Source of the DNA: Streptomyces catenulae
GTDB lineage: Bacteria; Actinomycetota; Actinomycetes; Streptomycetales; Streptomycetaceae
Assembly: GCF_000718015.1 (NCBI RefSeq)
Contig: NZ_JODY01000002.1
Span: 434,001 to 498,000 of the forward strand
Reading direction: 5' to 3'
Length of the DNA: 64,000 nt
The notes under the pieces are model-generated. The model was not told the DNA's origin. It worked only from the letters and a program-made list of their open reading frames with translations, and did not search any database. Position 1 is the stretch's first letter; each line of letters starts with the position of its first letter. The position numbers were made by a program, and so were the translations under genes. This document shows positions 12,001 to 24,000 of the stretch, one piece after another.

Positions 12001-15000
12001 ACGGATCGGGGTGCGCCGGGTCGTGGACCGGTGCGGGCGGATCGAGGTCACCGCCCGGGCCGGTCCCGGACGGTTCCGTGTACGTCGGCGGCGGTACGTC
12101 GTCGTGGAGCTCCGGGGGCCGCCGGTCGGAGTCGTACCGTTCCGGCGGGTCGTAGGGCGGCGGGGCGGTGTCCGGGCCCCGGTATCCGGCGGCCCACTGC
12201 CGTACCAGGTGGGCGAGCGGCTGGGCGAGGAGCCAGCTGAGGGTGAGTCCCCTGCGGTACGGGGGGCGCCACAGCGCGGTCACCCAGTCCACCGGCGGGG
12301 TCTGCTCACGTGCCGTCAGGAAGAGGTGGTCGGCGAGGTCGGCGAGGGCCTGCGGTGTGCTGCGCAGGGCCGGGCGTTCGTGGAGTCCCGCGAAGACCGA
12401 CGCCATGATGCGGGCCCAGGGCCGGGATTCGCGCAGCGCCTCAAGGGAGAGGTGCGGGGGCAGCCAGTTGCTGTCGCTCGTGATCCGGTCGTCCGTGGGC
12501 CGGAAGGACCGGACGAAGATCTCCGCCGCGCGGTACGCGGCCGTGCCCGGGTACCACCCGGCGTCGGCCCCGGGCGGCGGCGGGTTCCCGACGCCGTGGG
12601 TGAAGAGCTCCTGGTGGCTGCCGACGAAATGGAGGAACGCGGCGCGGTCGGCCGGACCGCGCAGCCCGATGCCGTGCAGGCGGCCCTGGAACGCGTCGAG
12701 CACCTCCTGTGTCGGCAGCCAGCCCTCGACCGCCCCCGATTCCTGCCGCCGGTGGTGGACCGACTCCAGGTCCGGGCGGAAGAGCTGCACGAGGTCGACG
12801 ACGTCGATGCCGAGCGCCTCGGCGAGATGCGCCGCGGTGTCGGGCAGACCGTTCGGGACCGGCCCGCCGTGGGCCAGCACGGTCCGCGCCAGAAGCACCC
12901 GCTGCTGGTGGCGCCGCACCGCCCGGGGGTCGGCTTCGGGCGGGGGCACCTGCCCGGTCCGCAGCGCCTCGGCGGTCCGGGCGGCCAGCGCCGTGTGCTC
13001 CTCCGCCGCCCTGGCCGCCTCGGTGGCCTCGGCCCGCTGCCACGCCCTGACGTGCTCCTGAACCGCTTCGGGGCTGCCGTCGCGCAGGGCACTGACGGAG
13101 GTACCGGCCTGTTCCAGATGCCGCCGGAACGCCGCGAGGTCGGACAGGGAGAGGCCCTGCAGCCCCGCGAACCAGCCGAGGTCCCGGGGCTCGAACCCGA
13201 CCATCGCCAACCGGTTGATCAGCGTGATCGCGGGGATCAGGACCTGCTCACCGGCCGACAGGTCACCGGCCCAGGAGATGAGGTCGGAGACGGGGAACAG
13301 CTGCTCCGGGGTGAGGTCCAGCCGCCGCAGCATCCGCCGGTACCGCTGCGGCGACAGACCGAGGCGGACCGGCAGCCACTCGATCGCGTCCGGCATCCGC
13401 CGGTGCTCCGTCAGGAAGCGGAGCAGCATCGCCATGGTCCCGGTCGTGGTGATCCGGTACTCGTGGGCCAGGTGCAGCAGGTCGGAGCCGTCGACCGTGT
13501 GCGGCAGACCCTCCCAATCGTCGATCAGACGGGCGACCGCGTACGGTACGCGCAACTCGTCGGCGAGGAGCCAGTAGTTCTCCTGGACCGTGAGTTGAGC
13601 CGTGAGTGCGGCGGGGCGGCCCACCTCGCCCTGGCCGTTCCCCTCCTCGTCCTCCTCCGGGATCGTGGGCAGCGGACGCCGCTCGCCGCCGGGCGGCGTT
13701 CCCCCGCCGGGCGGACCCGGCTCGGAGGCGCCGTCGCTGAGGAAGAACGGCTGGTACCGGTCGTCGCCGCCGAGCGCGCGCCAGGTGTCCAGCGCCGACC
13801 GCTGTGCGGCGGGCGCGTCCGTGGGGAAGTGCCGCATCGCGCCCGTGAGCATGAGGTGGTCGGCGAAGCTCTGCACCGAACCGGACGTCGGCTCGGCACC
13901 GGGCGGGACCGGCGTCCAGCTGAGCTGTTCCGTCCGGGCCACCCGCAGCAACGCCCGTCGCTGTGCGGGCGTTTCCGCGCCGAGGGCGGCGAAGTCGCGG
14001 CGGAGGGTGTTCACGAACTCGTGGTGGGCGCGGGCCGGACGGAAGCGGGACGGCGGCACGGAGCCGCCCAGGGCGCGCAGCTGCTCCGGGAAGAGGTATG
14101 CGAGGTCGCGCGGGTCGGCTTCGAGGTCGCGGGCGGCGCGGTAGAGGTCCTTGACGTCGGACATGCCGAGGCTACGGGCCAGCTCCGGGATGTCGGACGG
14201 GAGCCGCCCGATGCGGTGGCTGAGGGCGATCAGACGGCTGATGTCGCGGACGCCCAGTTCGGTGGCGAGCGCGTGGAGCCGCTCCGGGTCGGCCCAGGCG
14301 TTCTCCATCAGGTCCCGGACCGCGCGGGGCGTCATCTCCAGGCGGGCGGCCCAGTCCTGGATCTCCCATGCGGTCAGCGCCCGGGGCCGGGGGACGGCGC
14401 TCTCGGTGGCGTACGCGGGCAGGGGGTCCCGCAGGGCCCTGTTGCGGTGGTCGAGGAGGAGTTCGTCGAGACGGCTGGGGTGCATCGCCCGCAGATGTGC
14501 CGCCAGGCGCGAGGACGGGAGACGGTCCGTGTCGGCGACGTACCGCAGGAAGGCGCGCATCGTGCCGTGCTGGATACGGTTGTCGCTGCTGTGGATCATG
14601 GGGTCGGAGTCGGGCCACGCCATCGACTCGCGGGCGGCGAGCGCGAGCAGCCAGGCGGCGTCGGAGCCCCCGTTGCCGCGTACGGACGCGCCGTAGCGCC
14701 GCATGTGCCGCTCGATCCCGACGATGAACTCCGCCGGGGCGCGGAGCAGATTCTCGGAGTTGACGGCGCGCAGCGAGTGCGGGAAGGCCGATGCCAGGTG
14801 CCGGGGGTCGATGCCGGTGTCGCGGGCGATGCGGTACAGGTCCTTGACGACGGGCATCCCCAGCTCACGGGCGAGCTGCGGGAGGTCCGACGGGATCCGG
14901 CCGAGGGTTTCGGAGAGGTCCGCGAGGTGTGCCATGTTCCGTACGCCCAGCTCCCGGGCGAGCGGGACCAGCAGCTCCGGCCGGAACCAGGAGTACGCGG

Positions 15001-18000
15001 TCAGCGCCCGGAAGCGGTCCCGGGACAGCCCGACGGCCCGGGCGCCGCGGCGGATCTCCTGCGGGGAGTGGACGCGCGGCGCCTCGTACGGCGGCAGCTC
15101 CGGCCGCTCCGTCGGGTGCAGCGGCACGGTGCCGGAGGTGGCGGACTCGACGTCCTCCCGCCCGAGCACCGACTTGTACGAGGGGGGCTCGTCCGTCGGC
15201 TCCTCGGTCTGAAGCTCCGTCAGCTCGTGGGTCGGGTCCTCGGTCGGCTCGTGGGTCGGGTCCTCGGTCGGCTCCTCCACCGGCTCGTGGGTCGGCTGGT
15301 GGGTCGGCTCCTCCGCCGACTCCTGGGAGGACGGTCCCGCCGGGGGCAGTTCCTGGTCCCGGTCCGTCAGCAGATGGGGGGCGGTGTGGTCCTCGGGTGC
15401 GGCCAGCAGCGCGTTCCAGGTGGGGACCTGCTCGTCGATCAGCTCCTTGACCTCGGTGAGCTGTGCGCGCAGGGCGGACGGGGAGACGCCCAGGGAGAGA
15501 AGGTCCTCGGGGACGGCGGTGAGCAGCTCCTCCAGCGCGGCGAGCTGTTCGTGGGCCCACACCGCGAGGTCGCGACTGCGGCGCAGGGCGTCGTGGCCGG
15601 GCTCCGCCAGGGTGTCCGCGGTGTCCACCACGCCGCTGCCGACGCTCTCCGCGAGGCCCGGGTGGCTGAGTTGGGCGGCCAGCTGCATCCGCAGGTCCGT
15701 CCAGTGCGCGACGACGTCGTGCCAGGTCTTCGCGGCGTGGTCCGTCGCCGACCCGGTCAGCAGCCGGGACAGCTCGGTGAACTTCGCCCGGTCCGCACCG
15801 AATTCCGGGTGGTCGCTCGCGGCTGCGGCGGTCGGGGCGGTCGGCTTCGCCGCCCGGGGCTGCGGGGTGACGACCGGCTCGGTGCCGGGCGGCCGACCGG
15901 TGTCCGTCCGCTGCGGGGTGAAGACACGGAACTCGCCGCGCTCGCCGCCCTTCTCGTAGGCGAGGGCGAAGCAGTACTCCTCGCCGGGCAGCACCGTGGC
16001 ACGGGTGGTGGGCGCGATGGTCTCCATGCCCGTCGCGTCGGCGATCTCCTGGGCCGCGAGGCGCCCCGAGGGGCCGACGGTCGCGGCGTCGCAGGAGAGC
16101 AGCAACAGCTGTGCCCGCGCCCCGTACTTCTGCTGCATCCTGACGAAGCTGTCGCGGCGCTTCAGCCCCTGCCCGGCATCCTCACCGCGGAGGGCGCGGG
16201 TGGCGCCCGTACCGGACATCAGGGTGACGCGCCCGGCGCCGCCGTGGAAGAGGCCCACATACATCGGGCGGGCGGGATCCCACACGACCGGGGAGAGGCC
16301 GTCCGCGGGCACCTTGCCGCTCTTGCCGTCGGCGCTCAGCTCGTAGTGGGCGAACTTGGTCTTCGACAGGTCGATCAGGGTATGCAGGGAGCCGCCCGCC
16401 GCCAGCGCCTGCGGGCTCAGGAACGCGCGGCCGATCTTCCGGCCGGTGCGGGCGTCCCGGATCTCCTGGTGCTGGACGTCCTTGAGCTGGATCTGCCCGG
16501 CTTCGTGCTTGTCCGTCTCGAACGTGGGCAGCGACAGTTCCTCGTCGTGGAACTCCTCCCGGCTGTCCCGCTCCTCCTCGTCCGGCCGGGAGACCGGGTC
16601 CTCCTGTTCCGTGAGGTCCTGTTCCGTGAGGTCCTGGACCGGGGGCTCCTGGACCGGCGGCTCCGGCGGGGCGGACTTCTGTACGGAGACGTCGCGGACG
16701 GACCGCCCGGAGAGGGCCGAGAGGATCTCGTCGTCCTCCAGGAGGGAGACCTGCGGCGGGTCGTGCCGGACGACGCTGACCGGGGTGTTCGGGCTGACCG
16801 GCGACGGCGCCGGGAAGCCGCCGGTGTCACCGGCGAAGTGGTTGTGGCCGTTGTAGCGGAAGACGACGGTCGGGCCGCCGGGCGGGCCGAGCCGCGTCTC
16901 GTCCATGCCGAGCACGGGCCGGTGGACGTGGACCCCCACGCCGAACGCCTCGGCCAGCAGCGGCAGCAGCAGCTCGCCGTAGTGCTCCGCCATATACGCG
17001 TTCGACCACTTGGCCGCGGTCTTCCGCAGACCGTTGAACTCCTCGGCGGTCCAGCCCGGCGACTGGTCCCAGACGTACGCGGCGAACGACTGCAGGTCGG
17101 TGGAGGAGAGCGCGTCGAGGGCCGCGGCCAGCGCGTCCGGCCCGACCGGCTCCGTCCCGCCGGGGCGCCACTGTGTGAACAGAAGGCGGAGTTCGTCGGT
17201 GCCGCCGGTGCGCTCGTACACCTCCCGGAGGCGTTCTTCCCTGGTCGGGACCCGCCCGGGCGTCGTCCGGTGCATACGGACCTGCCGCCGCGCGGCGAAG
17301 GACCGCGGCAGCTCGCTCACCCGGGTGCCGAGGAAGGCCATGACGTGCTGGTGGGCGAGGCCCACCGCGCGGTCGAAGGCGGCGCGCCCGGGGCCGCCGA
17401 TCGGGCGCCGCGCGGCGGCACGCACCGCCTCGGCGTCGCCGAGCAGCCGGTACACCTCGGGGTGCCCGGTGAGATCGAGCTGGTCGCGGACGTGACCGGG
17501 CGCGCCGACCAGCAGCGCGGAGATCTGGCACCAGCCGTCCTCGGGAACGGACAGCTCGGTGCCGAGAACCGGCAGGGGCCAGGTGGCCGACTCCTCCGGG
17601 ACGTGCGAGATCGGCTCCTCGGAGACGTGCGGCGTCGGCGGCTCCTGCGGGGTCGGCGGCTCCTGCGGCGTGGGTGTCAGGGCCCGTTCGGACGCCGCGG
17701 ACTTCGGGGAGGGCGGCGTGGGTGTCAGGGCCCGTTCGGACGCCGCGGACTTCGGGGAGGGCGGCGCGGACTTCAGGGAATCCGCCGACGGATTCGGGGA
17801 GGGCGGCGCGGACTTCGAGGAGTCCACCGACGGATTCGGGGAGGGCGGCGTCGTGGGGTCGGAGTCCGGTTGCCCGGATTCCGGGCGCGGGATGAGCGCC
17901 TTGACCGTGTCCTTCTCCAGCACCACCGTGACCGCCGGGACGCCGAGCTTCCGCGTCCCCTCGGGGCCGCCGGGGTGGAAGACCTCGACGCCCACCTCGG

Positions 18001-21000
18001 GGCGTACGACATGGACCTCGACGCCGTGGACGAAGGCGAAGAGCTGCGGCGCCAGGAAGAAGTCGTCGAACTCGTTCTCGTCGGGGCCACCGCTGCGCAG
18101 CGGGCTGTCGGACGGGCGCTTCAGCTGGAGGGCGAGGAGCTTGACGCGGGCGGAGTGCGGGAGACCGACGTTGCCGTGGAGCGTGCCGTCCTGGAGGAAC
18201 TCCTTCTCGTGCGGCGGGGTCAGCCGGATGCCGCCCGCCGGGAGCCTCTTCTCGGAGGTGCTCAGCAAGATCCCGGCCGATTCGAGTTCGTCCTGGGTGA
18301 AGCGGTCGCGTCCCGGGTCGATCTGGAGCCAGGTGTTGCCGGTGGAGCCCGGGGCGCCGAGCCAGGAGTCGTGGTTCTCGCCGTCCCGGAGCAGCCGGTC
18401 GGCGAGCGCCTCGCGGAGCGCCCGGGCGATCTCCTGCGGGGTACCGGTGTGCGGCGCCGTGGCCAGCGGGGTGCCGGTCGCCGCCAGCGCGCTCAGTGCG
18501 CTGTTCAGCGCGAGGAACAGGCCCTCGCCCCGGGTCCGTTCCGGGTGCTCGGTGTCGTGCGGGTCGAGGACGTCGTGGACGGTGCCGTCGTCGCCGACGT
18601 AGGTGGTGGGGTCGTCGTCCCCGCCCCCCGCCCCCCCGGCGGTGAACTGCACGGGGGTGTCGAACGCCGCCAGCTCCTCGACGGCGAGGCGTGCGTCCTC
18701 GCCGAGGTCCTTGACGAGCGGCGGCTCGGGGAACGCCGAGGGCTGGAGCGACCGGGCGAACTCCAGGGCCTGCCGCTCCTGCCGGACGGTGCGCTCCAGC
18801 TGTTCCACGGCCGCCAGATGCTCCCGCACCCGCGCGAGCGCCTCCGCGGCGTGCGGACCGCCCGCGGCCTTCTCCAACGCGTCGCGGGCGACGTCCAGCC
18901 GGGCCCGCAGCTCCGCGAGGCGGCCGTCGAGGTCGGTGAGGCGGACCAGACCGCCCTTGCGCAGCTCCTCGGCGTACTCGGTGAGCAGCGCGGCGTCCTC
19001 GTCGCCCCGGGCGGCGGCCGCCCGGATCTTCGCCAGTTCGGCGTCGATCGCCTCCCGGATCTGCCGGGCGGCGGTCAGCGCCCGCTCGTGGGCCCGGCGG
19101 AGGTAGGCGTCCTCCCCCGCGCGCAGCACACCCTGGCGCCGCGCGGACTCCTCGTCGAGCGCGTCCGCGGTGTCGAGCGGTTCGGCCGCCTTCTCCTCCA
19201 GCACCAGGGCGAGCGCCTGGGCCATGAGCTTCTCGCGGAGTTCGGCGTGGGCGGGCGGCACCGCGCCGCCGGTCCAGATACCGCCCTGCGACTCGGCCTG
19301 CGCCACCAGTTCGTGGACGGCGGGGTCCGTGAACAGGTCGTCGACGGGCGGGGCGGGCGGCCGGGGCGTGGTGGCGTCCTCGACGGCCACCACCGGCCGC
19401 CGGGTGGTCTTCTCCTCCTTGTCGTAGGTGTACGCGGTGGGCTTGCCCTCGGCGTCCGGGTTCCCGGCGTTGCGCTCGTGCCACTCCCGCAGCGCGTCGG
19501 CGCTGACCCGGGCCCGGTGGAGTTCGGTGCGCAGCCGCGCCAGCTCGGCGCGGAGACCGGCACGTTCGATCTCGTGGTCGACGAGGCGGCGCAGCGCCGA
19601 GCGGTAGGACCCGGCCGTGACGTCGTCCTGCGAAGTGGTGGACGTGCCGTCGGCGGTGCGCCGTCCGCGCTCGCGGAGCGCCTCGTACAGCTCCTCGTAG
19701 CGCTTCTCGATCCGGACCTCGGCCTCCTGGTACTCCTTCTCCGTCTCGACCAGCTTCTCCCGCAGGTCCTTGACGTGGTCGTACGCCGTACCGACGGCTT
19801 CGGGGAAGGTCGTGTCGTCGAGGAGTCCGGCTTCGCGCAGCACCCACTCGGGGACCAGCGCCAGCACGCCGTCGTCGGAGGAGAAGGTGGTGCGGGCGGA
19901 GCCCTCCAGGGTCTCGATGTGGTCGCGCAGCAGCGCGGCTTCCTCGTCGGGACCGGCGGTGGCCAGCTTCTGCTTGAGGCGGTCCACGGTGCGCTGCAGC
20001 GCGGTCGACGCGGGCAGATAGGGCGCCATGGCGGCCTTGAGGGCGGCGGCGCCGGACTTGAGGCCGTGCTTGACGACGGTGGCGCCGACGAGGAAGTCCA
20101 GCGGGACCTCCACCAGGAACCGGCGTTCCGCCTTGGGGGCCACCACGGAGTTCACGGAGTTGGCGAAGGCGCTCTGCGAGGTGGCGACGTCGCTGCCCTG
20201 GAAGGCGGGCGGGGTGGCGCGGTGGGAGAGGTTGCCCGCGTCGTTCACGGTGTACGAGGGGACGGCACCGGCGCTGAAGCTGGACGCCGCGGTGTACCCC
20301 TCGGCGTGCTGGAACGTCTGGGTGATCCGCTGGTCCTTGGTGACCGTCGCCTCGTCGAGGACGCCGAGGATCCGCGGCCGGTCGCTCTTCGCCCGGGCGT
20401 GGACGGTGACCGTGGCGCGCGAGGAGCCGGACCAGGAGCTGTCCTCGACGGCGGGCTGCCGCCATCCCGCACCGAGCGCCTCGGAGATCATCTCGCGCAG
20501 CGCCCGGGAGGTGTTCTGCAGGTTGAGCTGGCGTGCCGCGCCGGTGCCGGGCCTGGTCAGGCTGCTGCCGCCGACGGCGCGGCGCCGTGCGGGCGGGGTC
20601 CCGGGGGTCTGCTTCTTCCCCGACGTGGTCAAGGTGGTGGTCTTCCCGGCGGCGGCGTCGACCGCGGCGGTGACCTGACGGAGCAGTTCCTGCGCGCCGT
20701 GGGCGTCGAGGAAGACGGTGTGCTCGTGCGCCAGGACGTCGGTCAGGGCGCTGTTCCGCTGCCGCCAAATATTGGGCGCGGCCGGTTCGTTGGGCGGCTG
20801 TGGCGTCGGCTGCGGGGTCGGTCCCTGCGTCAGCTGCCCGTCCTGCGGGGTGGGCTGCGGGTCCGTCTGCTGCTGGTCCGTCTGCTTCGGCCGGGTGACG
20901 GCGGGCTTGAGCAGCGTCTCGGGGTGTCCCTGGATCAGGGAACCGGCGTCCTCGGAGACCTGGACGACCTTGCCGGAGTCGTCGATGTGGGTCAGCTCGA

Positions 21001-24000
21001 TGCGGTAGCCGACGAGGTAGTCGACGTAGGGACCGCCGAAGGTGAGCGTCCCGGTCTTGCTGACCGCGTCGGTGCGGGTCACCGACCGGGTCGTGGTGGC
21101 GGTGACGTTCGCGCTGACCGGGAGGCCGACGCCGACGGCACCGGGCTGCCGCTTGCCCTCGGGGGTGTTGGGGTGGGTGGCCGGGGTCTGGGTGCTGGTC
21201 AGCCCCAGGCTGACCGCCTCGGACCGGGAGAGCGCCTGCGAGCTGGTGTAGGAGACGGCGCGGTCCTCGTCGACCGAGACGTTGTAGAGGGTCGTCAGAT
21301 ACTCCGGGGTGCCCTCCTGGATCAGCCGCAGCCAGACGCCGCCGGTGAGCGGGATGCCCTCGCGGACCAGCTGGTAGTGGAGACCGCCGTTGAGGGCGTC
21401 GGGGGTCAGCAGGGTGTTCAGCTCGGTGCGCAGCGCGGCGCGGCGGCCCATGCCGTCCGCCGGGAGCACCGACTTCGCCTTGCCCTCCAGCGCCTTCACG
21501 AACGACTCGACCACCGGCCCGGTGTCCAGCGCGCCGCGTACGGAGACGAACGAGGGCAGCTGCCGCGGCGCCTCCCACTGGGAGCGGTGCGACAGCGTGC
21601 CCAGGCCGTTGGCGACCCAGCCCAGGCTGCGGGCGTCGTCCAGGGTGAAGACGGAGGTGTGGTCACCGGCGACCGTGACGGCGCCGGAGAGACCGGACCC
21701 GCCCCCGCCGACCCGCAGGGACTTCAGCTGCGCGCTGACCGCCCAGGTGATCGCCTCGTAGCCGACCATCGCCATCCGGCCGGTACGCGCCTCGGTGAAG
21801 GTGACGCCGACGGAGAGGGAGTGCGAGGTGGTGTGGGTGTTGCTGCGGTTGTAGAGCGTCCACACCACGCCCCAGCTCTGCGACTCCTGGGTCGCCCCCG
21901 GCTCACCGGCGTGGAAGGCGGTGCTGCCGGTCACCTGGCCCTGGATGTTGAGGGTGCGGGTCTCCGAGATGCCGGTGCCGACGCTCAGCGCGCTCGGGAT
22001 GGCGTGGCTGGCGGAGAGGTTGGTGTCGACAATGTCGCGGACCACCGGGCCCAGCGGGTAGGCGTTGAGCTGGAGCCGCGTCTCGAAGCGGAAGGCGCGG
22101 CCGCGGTGGTGCAGCATGTCGAGGGTGCGGCCGCCGTGCACCGCGGAGTCGAACTGCGCCTCCATCTGCTCGACGAAGGCCATCAGGTCGCCGTACTCCT
22201 GCGAAGCGCGGTAGGTGAGCCGGTCGTTGAGGTGCGTCGAGACGGCGCTGAGCACCTCCTTGGTGAGCGCGGCGATGTACGGGCCGTGGCCGTTGCGGAC
22301 GTGGGCGTGGAAGGCGTTGACATGGGAGCGGGACGGCCGCGCGTGGTCGACCAGCGCCTTGGCCGCCGGGGCGGTCCACTTGGTGACGCCGTTCTCCGGG
22401 GTGTGCAGGGTGTTGCGGGCGATCTCCAGCGCGGTGGGCCGGTGCGGGGTGGGCGCGGTGGTCGGGTGCGGGGGCGCGCCGGGCGGCGGGGTGGGCCCGG
22501 CGAGCGGGCTCGGTGCGCGGTAGGGCTGACGCAGGTTGTGCGGCATCAGCGAGTCCGGCTGGAAGATCAGGACACGGACCTTGCCGATGAGCCTGCCCTC
22601 GTTGTCCCGGCCCAGTTCGATCTGGTGCGGGGCGATGTCGAAGAGTCCGTCGGCGAGGGTGCGGAGCAGTTTCCGGGTCGTCCCGTGGTGCTCGGCGTCG
22701 AGGTGCAGCACGCCGACGGCTTCGTAGGCGTGTGAGCCCTTGCCGGTGCTGAGGGAGTACTCGGTGCCGGTCTCCAGTCCGGTCTCGGACTTGCGGCTGG
22801 TGCTGCCGCCGTAGGTGGCGGAGAAGCCACCCATCACGAGGTTCGTGAGGGCGACCGGCTTGACCCCGGCGTCGGCGGTGGCGCCGATGTGCCAGTTGGT
22901 CTGCGTCTCGGTGGACTGGCCGAGGGTGCGGGCGCCGGAGGTGCTGCCGGAGGAGGTGACGTCCCGCCAGAGCCCGGCGTAGGAGAGCCGGTCGAGGGTG
23001 AGGCTCATCGCCACGGAGACGCCTTCGTGGCGGAAGAGACCGGAGCGGCGGAGCACGACCATCGGGCCGGACGTCTCGACGGTCAGGTCGTCGAGCGGCT
23101 GGAGCGCGCGCCGGATGAGCTTGGCGCCCTGGGTCTCGACGCTCGTCGCGCCGTGGTGGCGGAGGAACGACTGGTCGTTGGCGAGCGCGCGGCGCTGCCG
23201 GGAGTTGGGCTTCGGGTACGCGGTCGGGCCGGTGCTGATACCCAGGCGCTTGGCGAAGGCACGGACGGTGTGCTTGGCGACGAAGCCGGGGTGGAACTTC
23301 CGGTTGCCCGGCCCGGGCTCCGCCGGGAGCATCTGCCTGACGTGCCGCTTGTCGTTGTTGACCAGCGCCCGGCGGGCGGCCTCCCGCAGCTGGCGGGCGA
23401 GCGGGCGCGGGTCGCTGGGCGTCGTCGCGGTGACCGGCAGTTCGGAGTTCTGGGAGGGCTGGGTTTCCGGCTCCGAGAAGCTGCCGGACTCCGGAGGCGT
23501 CTGCTCCTCCTCTTCCGGCACGGGGAACAGCCGCCGCCCGGTCGGGGTGGTCGGGGAGCCGGGCGGGGTGCCGGGGATCCGGGACGTGCCGGAGCTGTTG
23601 GCCGTGTCGACCAGGGAGTCGGGACGCCGCCTGCGGAGGAACTTCGAGGTGGCCCCCGGGGAGCCGGTCGCGGGCACGGACACGGTCCGCCGCATCGGCT
23701 GCCGCTTCCCCTGCATTGCACCGCCGGCGCGGCGGCTTCCGAAGGCCAGCACCGACGCGGCGCGCTGCGACAGCGGACGCGGCGACGGGCGCCGCGGGGG
23801 CCGGGACTCGACGGTGGGGGCGTTGATCCGGATGTAGTTGTACGAGCTGAGCAGCAGCTTGAGGTGGTCGGCCAGCTCCTGCGGATCCTGCGGCGGGACG
23901 AAGTCCGGTACGTGCAGGTCGTTGGGGCTGTCCTTGCCGGTCATACCGGGCAGGGCCAGCGGGTCGCGCTGCTTGATCACCCGGTTGGGGTCCAGGTCCG

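Noticed and set aside
89-22735. Plus-strand open frame of 7,548 codons, and a second one of 3,073 codons at 22889-32110
   Set aside because: Both are exactly in register with the minus-strand giant gene and are its antisense. The products are Arg/Gly/Val/Pro-rich without domains, and the minus strand gives recognisable folds.
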